DNA of 64,000 bases, taken from positions 62,001 to 126,000 of the forward strand of contig NZ_PYWK01000002.1 of NCBI RefSeq assembly GCF_003049645.1. Reading direction: 5' to 3'. Position numbers and translations under genes: made by a program. This DNA comes from Metasolibacillus fluoroglycofenilyticus (GTDB lineage Bacteria; Bacillota; Bacilli; Bacillales_A; Planococcaceae). A model generated the notes under the pieces. It saw only the letters and a list, made by a program, of their open reading frames with translations. It did no database searches and was not told where the DNA came from. Positions 28,030-35,766 of this stretch are shown here, piece by piece. The stretch's first letter is position 1, and every line of letters starts with the position of its first letter.

Positions 28030-28479
28030 ATGAAAATAACCATTGAAGTATTACTTGAATCACGAATTGCCTATTTCCGAAATGTTGGCGAATATGGTGG
28101 AGAACAAAATCAAGCATTAATGGCATCTTGTAAAGAATGGGCAAAATTGAATAATGTTTTTGAGCATTCTACAATTTTAGGTATACCACAGGATAATCCA
28201 GCAGTTACTCCTAAAGAGGCATGTCGTTATGATGTTTGCGTTATTGTAAACGAAGACTTCCATGTGGCAGAACCCGCTCAGGTTGGGCAATTTTCAGGTG
28301 GGAAATACGCCGTTTTCTTACTTGACCATACTAAAGAAGCCGTTAGTGAATTTTGGGGCAATATTTTTTCTGAGATAGAAAAGAATAACTTGTTAATAAG
28401 AGAAACGCCAATTATTGAGAGGTATACTGCACAAATGATCGAGAACCATTTATGTGAAATACTAGTTCCTATTCAGTAA
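28030..28479 (+). CDS. GyrI-like / AraC effector-binding domain protein
   Basis: A 149-residue single-domain SHV2/GyrI-like protein. Landmarks are the opening KITIEVLLESRIAYFRNVGEYG, CRYDVCVIV and GGKYAVFLLDH, where the second half repeats the fold. Such domains bind small amphipathic molecules or inhibit DNA gyrase (GyrI/SbmC); there is no DNA-binding part. The start is ATG 28030, 8 bases after AAAGGTGG; an in-frame GTG at 28018 lies inside that site. It stands alone between yusI and a convergent kinase-like gene. Confidence 0.75.
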   Translation: MKITIEVLLESRIAYFRNVGEYGGEQNQALMASCKEWAKLNNVFEHSTILGIPQDNPAVTPKEACRYDVCVIVNEDFHVAEPAQVGQFSGGKYAVFLLDHTKEAVSEFWGNIFSEIEKNNLLIRETPIIERYTAQMIENHLCEILVPIQ

Positions 28480-28519
28480 CAAGAGAGTTAAATAAATGTT
28501 GTTAGGACAGACCTAATTG

Positions 28520-29413
28520 TTACTGGTCTTTCCTAACACACTCACAATTGCATAAAGCTTGCAACAATTTATCAAGCTGCTGTGCCTTATGATAAAAATA
28601 ATCAATAGCTTGCTTCATTGCTTGTGCATCCTTTTGCACTAACATTAAAATTCCTTTCAAATACCACAGGCCAATAGTTCGGCTAAACATAGGAAAATCT
28701 ATTTCTCTCTCATAAAGCGTAAAAAATTCCTCTATATAATTCTGTAATATTTCATCCTCTGGTAAATAAGACGTGAAAAGTGCGACTAAATCAAAATATT
28801 TTGTGCCTTGACGAGCTTCGCTAAAATCTATAAATAGTGCCTGCCCGTTTAATTGACATAAAACATTCCAGCGCCCTAAATCTCCATGAATCCAAACATC
28901 CTTCTGTTCATCTAATTGTATGAAACTGTCTATATTCGTGTTGAATGCTTGAAATATATATGGATAATATTGCTTTAAAAGCCGCTTATTTTGATTCCAT
29001 AATCTCGCTAATAAAAAGCGATTTTCATTGATATAATCTGTCTGAAAATGCTGCATACTTTTTTGTAAACCTTGATAAGCTGTTAGTAGTTTAGATAATG
29101 ATATCGGTTGTTGATGATTTTCTATATATAGCTGTACTTGATAGATGCTTTCTTCAATTTGGATAAAGGGCTTATTTGATGCGGTACGTAAAATTTCTGC
29201 TACAATTGCGGGTTCTGTCCTTCTAATATGTGTAAGTAAATCATATTCAAACTGTGCCTTTGAAGTTGATTTTATCGTTTTCACAATATATTTGTGCTGG
29301 GTTTCTGTCGTAATTAAATATGTTGTCGCAGATTGCCCCTTTGTTATTTTTTCGCTATGGATAATGGAATCAATCCCGTATTCCTCCATTAACTGGGCTA
29401 AAAAATCCATCAT
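28520..29413 (-). CDS. Phosphotransferase of the APH/choline-kinase-like family
   Basis: A 297-residue protein kinase-like fold enzyme. The catalytic loop is WIHGDLGRWNVL (Asp base and Asn), and the metal-binding segment is ALFIDFSEARQG in place of DFG. The nucleotide-binding Lys is in YIVKTIK. Members phosphorylate aminoglycosides, choline, homoserine or other small alcohols; the substrate cannot be told. GGAGGCG precedes ATG 29413. It lies at the end of the fad region behind a shared terminator and need not be related to fatty-acid use. Confidence 0.75.
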   Translation of the reverse strand: MMDFLAQLMEEYGIDSIIHSEKITKGQSATTYLITTETQHKYIVKTIKSTSKAQFEYDLLTHIRRTEPAIVAEILRTASNKPFIQIEESIYQVQLYIENHQQPISLSKLLTAYQGLQKSMQHFQTDYINENRFLLARLWNQNKRLLKQYYPYIFQAFNTNIDSFIQLDEQKDVWIHGDLGRWNVLCQLNGQALFIDFSEARQGTKYFDLVALFTSYLPEDEILQNYIEEFFTLYEREIDFPMFSRTIGLWYLKGILMLVQKDAQAMKQAIDYFYHKAQQLDKLLQALCNCECVRKDQ

Positions 29414-29433
29414 TATCGCCTCCTTTAGATTGA

Positions 29434-29470
29434 AAAAGCACCTGATTCATTTATAAAATCAGGTGCTTTT
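29434..29470. terminator. Terminator after fadE
   Basis: A 14-bp perfect stem AAAAGCACCTGATT (29434-29447) / AATCAGGTGCTTTT (29457-29470), with T's at the exit on both strands. Confidence 0.85.
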
Positions 29471-29480
29471 ATAGTAAATA

Positions 29481-31253
29481 TTAAACGATATACTTCTCTG
29501 CTTCAATTAACTTGTCAGCAGCTTCACGTTTTTTCGTAATTAAGTTATATGGATTGTTACGTGTTAATTTACGTAGTGCTGATAAAGTCATGCGGCCTGC
29601 GTCGCCTTCAACTGAAGCAAGTAGCGTGTCTTTTGCTTCTTTTTCAATTTCAGCAAATGCTTCTTGGCAGAAGATTTGCGTGTATAGCAGCTTTTGTGCA
29701 GCTTTTTCTGCACCGTCGCGCTCGATTGCTTTTTGTGTACGAATAACAGCCGATTCCATTGCATAAAGCTGGTTCGCAATGTTGGCAATGTTCACTAAAA
29801 CTTCTTGCTCTGCTTCTAATTTTACACCGAAGCGTTGAGCTGCTGCGCCCGCTGCTAATACTGCGATTTTCTTCGCGTTTTTCACTAAGTATAACTCTTG
29901 CGCTAATGGCTCATCGCCTACTTCTTCAGGCATCATCATTAACAGCTCAGATTGTAGGTTTTGCGCTACTTGTAATAGCGGTAATTCACCTTTTAATGCT
30001 TTTTTCATAAATGTACCTGGTACAATCATGCGATTAATTTCATTTGTTCCTTCGAAAATACGGTTAATACGAGAGTCACGGTAAATGCGCTCCACTTCAT
30101 ATTCAGCCATAAAGCCATAGCCACCATGTAATTGAACCGCCTCATCCGCTACATAGTCTAATGTTTCAGAACCGAATACTTTAGCAATCGAGCACTCAAT
30201 TGCGTACTCTGCCACAGCGCCAGCAATCGCTTTTCCATCCTTTTGCTCTTCAGCTGACAATTGGCTTAAGCGATCCTCGAAATAGCCTACTGTACGGTAG
30301 TTTAATGATTCAGATGCGTAAATATGAGAAGCCATTGTTGCAAGCTTTTCCTTTGTTAAGTTAAAGCTTGAAATTGGCGTATTAAATTGCTTACGTTGAT
30401 TTGCATATTGCACAGCTAGCTCAAATGCACGCTTTGAGCCACCAACTGTACCTACACCTAATTTATAGCGACCGATATTTAAAATGTTGAAGGCGATAAT
30501 ATGACCACGTCCAACTTCACCTAATAAATTTTCTACTGGAACTTCTGCATCTTCTAAAATTAATGTACGTGTTGAAGAAGATTTAATCCCCATTTTCTTC
30601 TCCTCTGGGCCTACAGAAACGCCTGGATATGAGCGTTCTACGATGAATGCAGAGAATTTATCGCCATCAATTTTAGCATACACTACAAATACATCTGCAA
30701 AACCAGCGTTTGTAATCCATTGCTTTTCACCATTTAATACATAGTGTGTACCAGCAGCATTTAATTTTGCTGTTGTTTTTGCACCCAATGCATCAGAACC
30801 TGAGCCTGGCTCTGTTAATGCATAAGCCGCAATTAATTCACCTGAAGCAAGCTTTGGTAAGTATTTTGATTTTTGCTCATGGTTACCGAATAATACGATT
30901 GGTAATGAACCGATACCAACATGTGCACCATGTGTAATCGAGAAGCCACCTGCTACAGACATTTTTTCTGCGATTAATGCAGAAGAGATTTTATCCAATT
31001 CTAATCCTTCGTATTCTTCTGGTACGTCAGCTGCTAAAAGCCCTAGCTCCCCAGCTGTTTTAAGTAAACGAACAGAATGCTCGAACTCATGGTTTTCTAA
31101 ATGTTCTACAACTGGTAGTACTTCGTTCGCTACATACTCCTCAGTTGTTTTCGCAATCATTTTTTGCTCATCAGTGAAATCCTCTGGTGTAATTACACGA
31201 TTAATATCTACTTCTTCTACTAAAAAGCTTCCGCCTTTAATAATATTTGTCAT
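29481..31253 (-). CDS. fadE: Acyl-CoA dehydrogenase FadE
   Basis: A 590-residue FAD enzyme that oxidises acyl-CoA to enoyl-CoA in beta-oxidation. The acyl-CoA dehydrogenase body (about 30-415) has AAYALTEPGSGSDA, KQWITNAGFAD and the QLHGGYGFMAEYEVERIYRD motif; the EGTNEINRM loop carries the usual glutamate. A C-terminal helical extension of about 150 residues is typical of the VLCAD/YusJ type. The start is ATG 31253 (MTNIIKGGSF) after AAGGGGG. It is last in fadN-fadA-fadE but has its own FadR-like box, so it may also be transcribed alone. Confidence 0.95.
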   Translation of the reverse strand: MTNIIKGGSFLVEEVDINRVITPEDFTDEQKMIAKTTEEYVANEVLPVVEHLENHEFEHSVRLLKTAGELGLLAADVPEEYEGLELDKISSALIAEKMSVAGGFSITHGAHVGIGSLPIVLFGNHEQKSKYLPKLASGELIAAYALTEPGSGSDALGAKTTAKLNAAGTHYVLNGEKQWITNAGFADVFVVYAKIDGDKFSAFIVERSYPGVSVGPEEKKMGIKSSSTRTLILEDAEVPVENLLGEVGRGHIIAFNILNIGRYKLGVGTVGGSKRAFELAVQYANQRKQFNTPISSFNLTKEKLATMASHIYASESLNYRTVGYFEDRLSQLSAEEQKDGKAIAGAVAEYAIECSIAKVFGSETLDYVADEAVQLHGGYGFMAEYEVERIYRDSRINRIFEGTNEINRMIVPGTFMKKALKGELPLLQVAQNLQSELLMMMPEEVGDEPLAQELYLVKNAKKIAVLAAGAAAQRFGVKLEAEQEVLVNIANIANQLYAMESAVIRTQKAIERDGAEKAAQKLLYTQIFCQEAFAEIEKEAKDTLLASVEGDAGRMTLSALRKLTRNNPYNLITKKREAADKLIEAEKYIV

Positions 31254-31274
31254 AACAAATTCCCCCTTGAAATA

Positions 31275-31292
31275 TATATGAACATTCATTCA
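31275..31292. promoter_or_regulatory. FadR-like operator upstream of fadE
   Basis: The 18-mer matches the B. subtilis FadR consensus TGAATGAMTANTCATTCA at 15 of 18 positions; the right half TCATTCA is perfect. A TATAAT lies just upstream on the minus strand. A GCTAGATGA / TCATCTAGC hairpin (31311-31341) precedes it and may end fadA transcripts. Confidence 0.65.
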
Positions 31293-31349
31293 GTAAAAAA
31301 TTATAAAGTAGCTAGATGACTACTCCACTTCATCATCTAGCCTTATGGT

Positions 31350-32522
31350 TTAAAGTACTTCAAACACGCCAGCAGCGCCCATACCGCCACCGATGCACAT
31401 TGTGACAACGCCATATTTGCCACCGCGACGTTTTAATTCGTGGATTAATTTCAATGTTAAAATCGTTCCTGTTGCACCAAGTGGGTGTCCTAATGCAATT
31501 GCACCACCATTAACATTCACTTTTTCTTCATCAATCCCTAAATGTCGTACTACTTGCAATGATTGTGAAGCGAATGCTTCATTAATTTCCCATAAGTCAA
31601 TTTGCTCTTGTGAGAGTCCTGCAATTTCTAACGCTTTTGGCACTGCAACAATCGGACCAATCCCCATTACTTCTGGAGCTACTCCACCAACTGCAAAGCC
31701 TAAAAATTTAGCAAGCGGCTTTAAGCCCTGTGCTTCCGCTTCCTCGCGTTCCATTACAAGAACAGCTGCTGCGCCATCTGAAGTTTGCGAAGAATTCCCT
31801 GCTGTAACAGAGCCTTGAATGTTAAATGCAGGGCGTAATTTGGCTAAACCTTCAACTGAAGTGCCTGGACGCACACCCTCATCCGTATCGAAAATAAACT
31901 TCTTTTCCTGTAGCTTATTATTGGCATCTACATAATGCTGTACAACTTCGACAGGTACGATTTCATCCTTGAATTTGCCTTCTTTAATCGCCTTTTCTGC
32001 CAATTCGTGAGAGCGTACTGCAAATTTATCTTGGTCTTCGCGACTTACTTCATAACGCTTGGCTACTTCTTCCGCTGTATGACCCATACTCATATAATAT
32101 TGCGGCGCTTCCTCAGCAAGCTTTGGATTTAAACGAATCGTATTTCCTGTCATCGGAATCATACTCATCGACTCAACACCGCCGGCTAGTATCGCCTTTG
32201 AGTGCCCAAGCATAATGCGCTCGGCAGCGTATGCAATTGTTTGTAAGCCTGATGAGCAGAAACGATTAACAGTTAATGCTGGCGTTGTATCTGGCAAGCC
32301 AGCTAATGCGCCAATATTACGTGCTACATTCATCCCCTGCTCCGCCTCTGGCATCGCACAGCCCATAATTAAATCATCAATTGGCCCTGTATAACCTGCA
32401 CGATTCAATGTTTCCTTTACTACAAGTGCACCGAAATCATCTGGACGAACTGTTGCAAGTGACCCCTTTTTCGCTTTTCCAATTGGTGTACGAGCACCTG
32501 CTACAATGACGGCTTCACGCAT
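31350..32522 (-). CDS. fadA: Acetyl-CoA acyltransferase (3-ketoacyl-CoA thiolase)
   Basis: A 390-residue thiolase that cleaves 3-ketoacyl-CoA in the last step of beta-oxidation. Catalytic Cys89 is in NRFCSSG; the His in GGAIALGHPLG and the second Cys in TMCIGGGMG complete the site. The start is taken as the second ATG (32522, MREAVIVAG), 7 bases after the GGAG of GGGGGAG; the ATG directly before it is only 4 bases away. It follows fadN by about 30 bp and forms the trifunctional-like complex partner of FadN. Cytosolic. Confidence 0.96.
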   Translation of the reverse strand: MREAVIVAGARTPIGKAKKGSLATVRPDDFGALVVKETLNRAGYTGPIDDLIMGCAMPEAEQGMNVARNIGALAGLPDTTPALTVNRFCSSGLQTIAYAAERIMLGHSKAILAGGVESMSMIPMTGNTIRLNPKLAEEAPQYYMSMGHTAEEVAKRYEVSREDQDKFAVRSHELAEKAIKEGKFKDEIVPVEVVQHYVDANNKLQEKKFIFDTDEGVRPGTSVEGLAKLRPAFNIQGSVTAGNSSQTSDGAAAVLVMEREEAEAQGLKPLAKFLGFAVGGVAPEVMGIGPIVAVPKALEIAGLSQEQIDLWEINEAFASQSLQVVRHLGIDEEKVNVNGGAIALGHPLGATGTILTLKLIHELKRRGGKYGVVTMCIGGGMGAAGVFEVL

Positions 32523-32554
32523 CATTATTCTCCCCCTTTTACTACAAGCTTTTA

Positions 32555-34939
32555 TTAGTTACGTAATGGCTTCCCTTTTACAAGCATGTGCTGCATACGC
32601 ATTTGCGATTTTGGATCAGCAACTAAATGTAAAAATGCCTCTTTTTCCAAATTTAATAAATATTCCTCAGTTACCTCTGTTCCATATGGCACTAAACCAC
32701 CCGCAATAACATAAGCTAGCTTTTTAGCAATTTTCAAATCATGCTCGCTAATATAACCTGACTGGAACATGCCTTGCGCTCCGAGAAGTAACGTAGCATA
32801 GCCGGGTGCACCAACAACCTTTACTTTCTGTTTTAACGGTGCTGTATAGCCTGCTTCATAAAGTGCTAATGCCGCCTGTTTTGCATCGTATAATTGATGA
32901 TCTGCGTTGACAGAAATGCCATCTGCGAAGTTTAAGAAATTGTTTTCACGCGCTTCTTCACCAGAAGTCGATACTTTTGCCATTGCAATTGTTTCAAACA
33001 CCTTCGTAGCGATTGCTTGATAGTCAATTTCTACACCATTCGGCAGCCCTTTTAATAGCTTTTGGTAGAGTCCGATATTACCGCCGCCACCTGGAATTAA
33101 GCCGACGCCCACTTCCACAAGCCCCATATATGTTTCAGCCGATGCTTGGATATGCGCTGCTGGTAAGCACACCTCCGCACCACCACCTAACGCCATTTGG
33201 AAAGGCGCTGCAACGACAGGCTTTTGACAATATTTAATGCGACGCATTGCATTTTGGAATGCACGCACCACGTAATCTAGCTCGAAAATATTATCATCCT
33301 GTGCTTCCATTAAAATCATGCCTAAGTTTGCGCCAACACAGAAATTTTTACCTTGGTTGCCAATGACTAAGCCCTTATAGTTCGCTTCCACTTCATCAAT
33401 AGCAAAGTTAAGCATTTGAATAATATCTAAGCCAATCGCATTGGATTGTGAGTGGAATTCCAATAAGGCAATCCCATCGCCTAAATCAATTAAGCTCGCA
33501 CCTGTATTTGATTTAATGACACCGTGCTTTTTCTTATAGCGCTTTAAATCAATTACTTTCGGATTTACCGGTACTTTTTCATATGCTGTACCGTTATAAA
33601 AGGCTAAATCGCCATCGATTTCTGAGTAGAATTTGTCAAAGCCCTTTTCTAATAAACCTTTGACAAAGGCAGGCACTTCAAGCCCTTCCGCTTCCATTTT
33701 TGCAACGGAATCTTTTACACCGATTGCATCCCAAATTTCAAATGGTCCTTGTGTCCAACCGAAGCCCCATTTCATCGCATTGTCGATTGCGACGATATCA
33801 TCTGCAATTTCGCCATGGAGCTGTGCGGAATAAATTAATGTTGGTGCAAAGACATTCCATAATAGCTCACCAACACGGTCATTCGCATAAACAAGCGTCT
33901 TCACCTTATTTGCTAAGCCCTTCACTTGCTTTGCCATTTCCATCGATGGTGTTTTCAATTTTTTCACTGGCTCGTATTCGAATGTTTGTAGGTTTAATTC
34001 AAGAATTTCCTTTCCTTGCTTTAAGAAGAAGCCTTGCCCTGATTTTGCACCGAGCCAGCCATTGGCAATCATTTTTTCCATCACTGGTGATTCTGTAAAC
34101 ACTTGCTGCTCTTCACCTGTCGTATTGTCGTAAACATTTTTTGCTACATGTGCAAACGTGTCTAAGCCTACAACATCTAGCGTGCGGAATGTCGCGGATT
34201 TCGGACGACCGATTAAAGGTCCTGTTACGGAATCCACCTCACCAATTGAAAAGCCGCGCTCCTGCATTTCACGCATCGTCACAAGTAGACCATATGTACC
34301 GATACGATTAGCGATAAAGTTCGGCGTATCCTTCGCTATTACGACGCCTTTCCCAAGCACATCCTCACCAAAGTCACGCATAAACGCCACAACCTCTGGC
34401 GCAGTTGTTTCTGCTGGAATCACTTCTAATAGCTTTAAGTAGCGCGGTGGATTGAAGAAATGCGTTCCAAGGAAATGCTTTTTAAAATCCTCTGAGCGCC
34501 CCTCTGCCATCGCATTAATGCTAATGCCAGATGTATTTGATGTAATAATTGTGCCTGGCTGTCTAACTGCATCAATTTTTTCATATAAGCTCTTTTTTAT
34601 ATCTAAATTTTCAACGACTACTTCAATAATCCAGTCCACATCTTTTAATTTTTCTAAATCATCCTCGAAGTTCCCCGCTGTAATTAAAGCTAGATTTTGC
34701 TTTGATGAAAGCGGTGCTGGCTTTTGCTTCAATAATTTTTGCATTGCGCCTTGTGCAAAGCGATTGCGTACTGCTGGATGCTCAAGCGTTAACCCCTTCG
34801 CCTGCTCCTCTGCTGTTAATTCCTTCGGTGCAATATCCAACAATAATGTCGGAATACCGATATTCGCTAAATGCGCTGCAATACCTGAACCCATAACCCC
34901 TGAGCCTAAAACGGCTGCTTTTTTTATGCTGTAAGCCAC
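32555..34939 (-). CDS. fadN: 3-hydroxyacyl-CoA dehydrogenase / enoyl-CoA hydratase FadN
   Basis: A 794-residue two-enzyme protein. The N-terminal 3-hydroxyacyl-CoA dehydrogenase (about 1-400) has the NAD motif VLGSGVMGSGIAAH and the active-site stretch HFFNPPRYLKLLE; the C-terminal enoyl-CoA hydratase (about 490-720) has IGNQGKNFCVGANL and GGGAEVCLPAA with GGGGNIGLYQ. The start is GTG 34939 (AYSIKKAAVLGSG), 8 bases after AAGGGGG; an ATG at 34984 falls in the FadR box. It leads the fad operon. Order and domain layout match B. subtilis FadN. Confidence 0.95.
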   Translation of the reverse strand: MAYSIKKAAVLGSGVMGSGIAAHLANIGIPTLLLDIAPKELTAEEQAKGLTLEHPAVRNRFAQGAMQKLLKQKPAPLSSKQNLALITAGNFEDDLEKLKDVDWIIEVVVENLDIKKSLYEKIDAVRQPGTIITSNTSGISINAMAEGRSEDFKKHFLGTHFFNPPRYLKLLEVIPAETTAPEVVAFMRDFGEDVLGKGVVIAKDTPNFIANRIGTYGLLVTMREMQERGFSIGEVDSVTGPLIGRPKSATFRTLDVVGLDTFAHVAKNVYDNTTGEEQQVFTESPVMEKMIANGWLGAKSGQGFFLKQGKEILELNLQTFEYEPVKKLKTPSMEMAKQVKGLANKVKTLVYANDRVGELLWNVFAPTLIYSAQLHGEIADDIVAIDNAMKWGFGWTQGPFEIWDAIGVKDSVAKMEAEGLEVPAFVKGLLEKGFDKFYSEIDGDLAFYNGTAYEKVPVNPKVIDLKRYKKKHGVIKSNTGASLIDLGDGIALLEFHSQSNAIGLDIIQMLNFAIDEVEANYKGLVIGNQGKNFCVGANLGMILMEAQDDNIFELDYVVRAFQNAMRRIKYCQKPVVAAPFQMALGGGAEVCLPAAHIQASAETYMGLVEVGVGLIPGGGGNIGLYQKLLKGLPNGVEIDYQAIATKVFETIAMAKVSTSGEEARENNFLNFADGISVNADHQLYDAKQAALALYEAGYTAPLKQKVKVVGAPGYATLLLGAQGMFQSGYISEHDLKIAKKLAYVIAGGLVPYGTEVTEEYLLNLEKEAFLHLVADPKSQMRMQHMLVKGKPLRN

Positions 34940-34965
34940 GAGCAATTCCCCCTTGTGCAATCTTT

Positions 34966-34983
34966 TGAATGAACAGTCATTCA
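34966..34983. promoter_or_regulatory. FadR operator upstream of fadN
   Basis: TGAATGAACAGTCATTCA differs from the B. subtilis FadR consensus TGAATGAMTANTCATTCA at one base. It lies about 27 bp before the fadN GTG, where FadR would block elongation or promoter clearance. A GTAGTGA / TCACTAC hairpin is 10 bp upstream. FadR releases DNA on binding long-chain acyl-CoA. Confidence 0.85.
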
Positions 34984-35196
34984 TTTTGTAGTGAAAAAAA
35001 ATAGCTCACTACGATATTATTTTTTAAAACATATTTTCTGTCTTTAGTGTAGTTTATTTCTTTTATTAAAGCAATATTTTTTTCGCATTATTTTCAAAAA
35101 ATTGAAAAAGAAGCACCTCCCTCGCCGCATTAAGCTAAATTTCTTCCGTTACTTTGTGAAAATGTGTACACTATTCGTAAAAGGAGTGATATAACA

Positions 35197-35514
35197 ATGG
35201 AACAAATAACGACATTAGAACGCTTTAATGAGCTGATTTCTACGGAGCAAGCAGTCATTATGAAATTTTTCGCCGGCTGGTGCCCAGACTGTACGCGCAT
35301 GGATATGTTTATCGACCCAATTATTGAGGAATACAGCCAATATCAATGGTATTCAATTAATCGTGATGATTTCCCTGAACTGGCGGAAAAATATCAAGTA
35401 ATGGGTATCCCATCATTATTAATCTTCAAAAATGGTGAAAAATTAGCGCATTTACATAGTGCAAATGCAAAATCACCAGCACAAGTAACTGAATTTTTAG
35501 ATGCTCAGGCATAA
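35197..35514 (+). CDS. Thioredoxin-family protein
   Basis: A 105-residue soluble thioredoxin-like protein with redox motif CPDC (C29, C32) in FFAGWCPDCTRMD and cis-Pro in VMGIPSLLIF. This CPDC type is common in Bacilli next to unrelated genes; it may serve a peroxidase or repair system. The start is ATG 35197, 8 bases after AAGGAGTG. Monocistronic; terminated by the compound repeat that follows. It is divergent from fadN. Confidence 0.85.
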   Translation: MEQITTLERFNELISTEQAVIMKFFAGWCPDCTRMDMFIDPIIEEYSQYQWYSINRDDFPELAEKYQVMGIPSLLIFKNGEKLAHLHSANAKSPAQVTEFLDAQA

Positions 35515-35575
35515 ATTAACCTTTCTGAAAAATAGACTATCATACCATTTCTTAGAAAGAAGTTAAAAGTCGTCA

Positions 35576-35740
35576 AAGCTAGGGGTCATCTGAAAATTCA
35601 TTTTGAGACGCCCCCTTGTGGCGAGTAATTATTTTCTGTGCTGACAGCGAAGCAACAAGTACAAGTATTTTTAGCAATTATTTAATATAGAAGCAGGGAC
35701 TATCCGGAAAGATATACGCTTTTCGAATAGTCCCTCACTT
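35576..35740 (+). repeat. Compound intergenic repeat, copy 4, with terminator hairpin 35696-35734
   Basis: Runs from GTCATCTGAAAATTCATTTT..GACGCCCCC through TGGCGAGTAATTATTTTCTG and ACAAGTATTTTTAGCAATTA to the hairpin GGGACTATCCGGAAAG / CTTTTCGAATAGTCCC. It lies between convergent trx and the GGDEF-EAL gene and serves as their terminator. Confidence 0.7.
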
Positions 35741-35766
35741 TTCATTTTAGAAATGCATATTGCTCT

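Noticed and set aside
28030..28479. AraC-family transcription regulator
   Set aside because: Only the effector-binding half is present; no HTH region in frame upstream.
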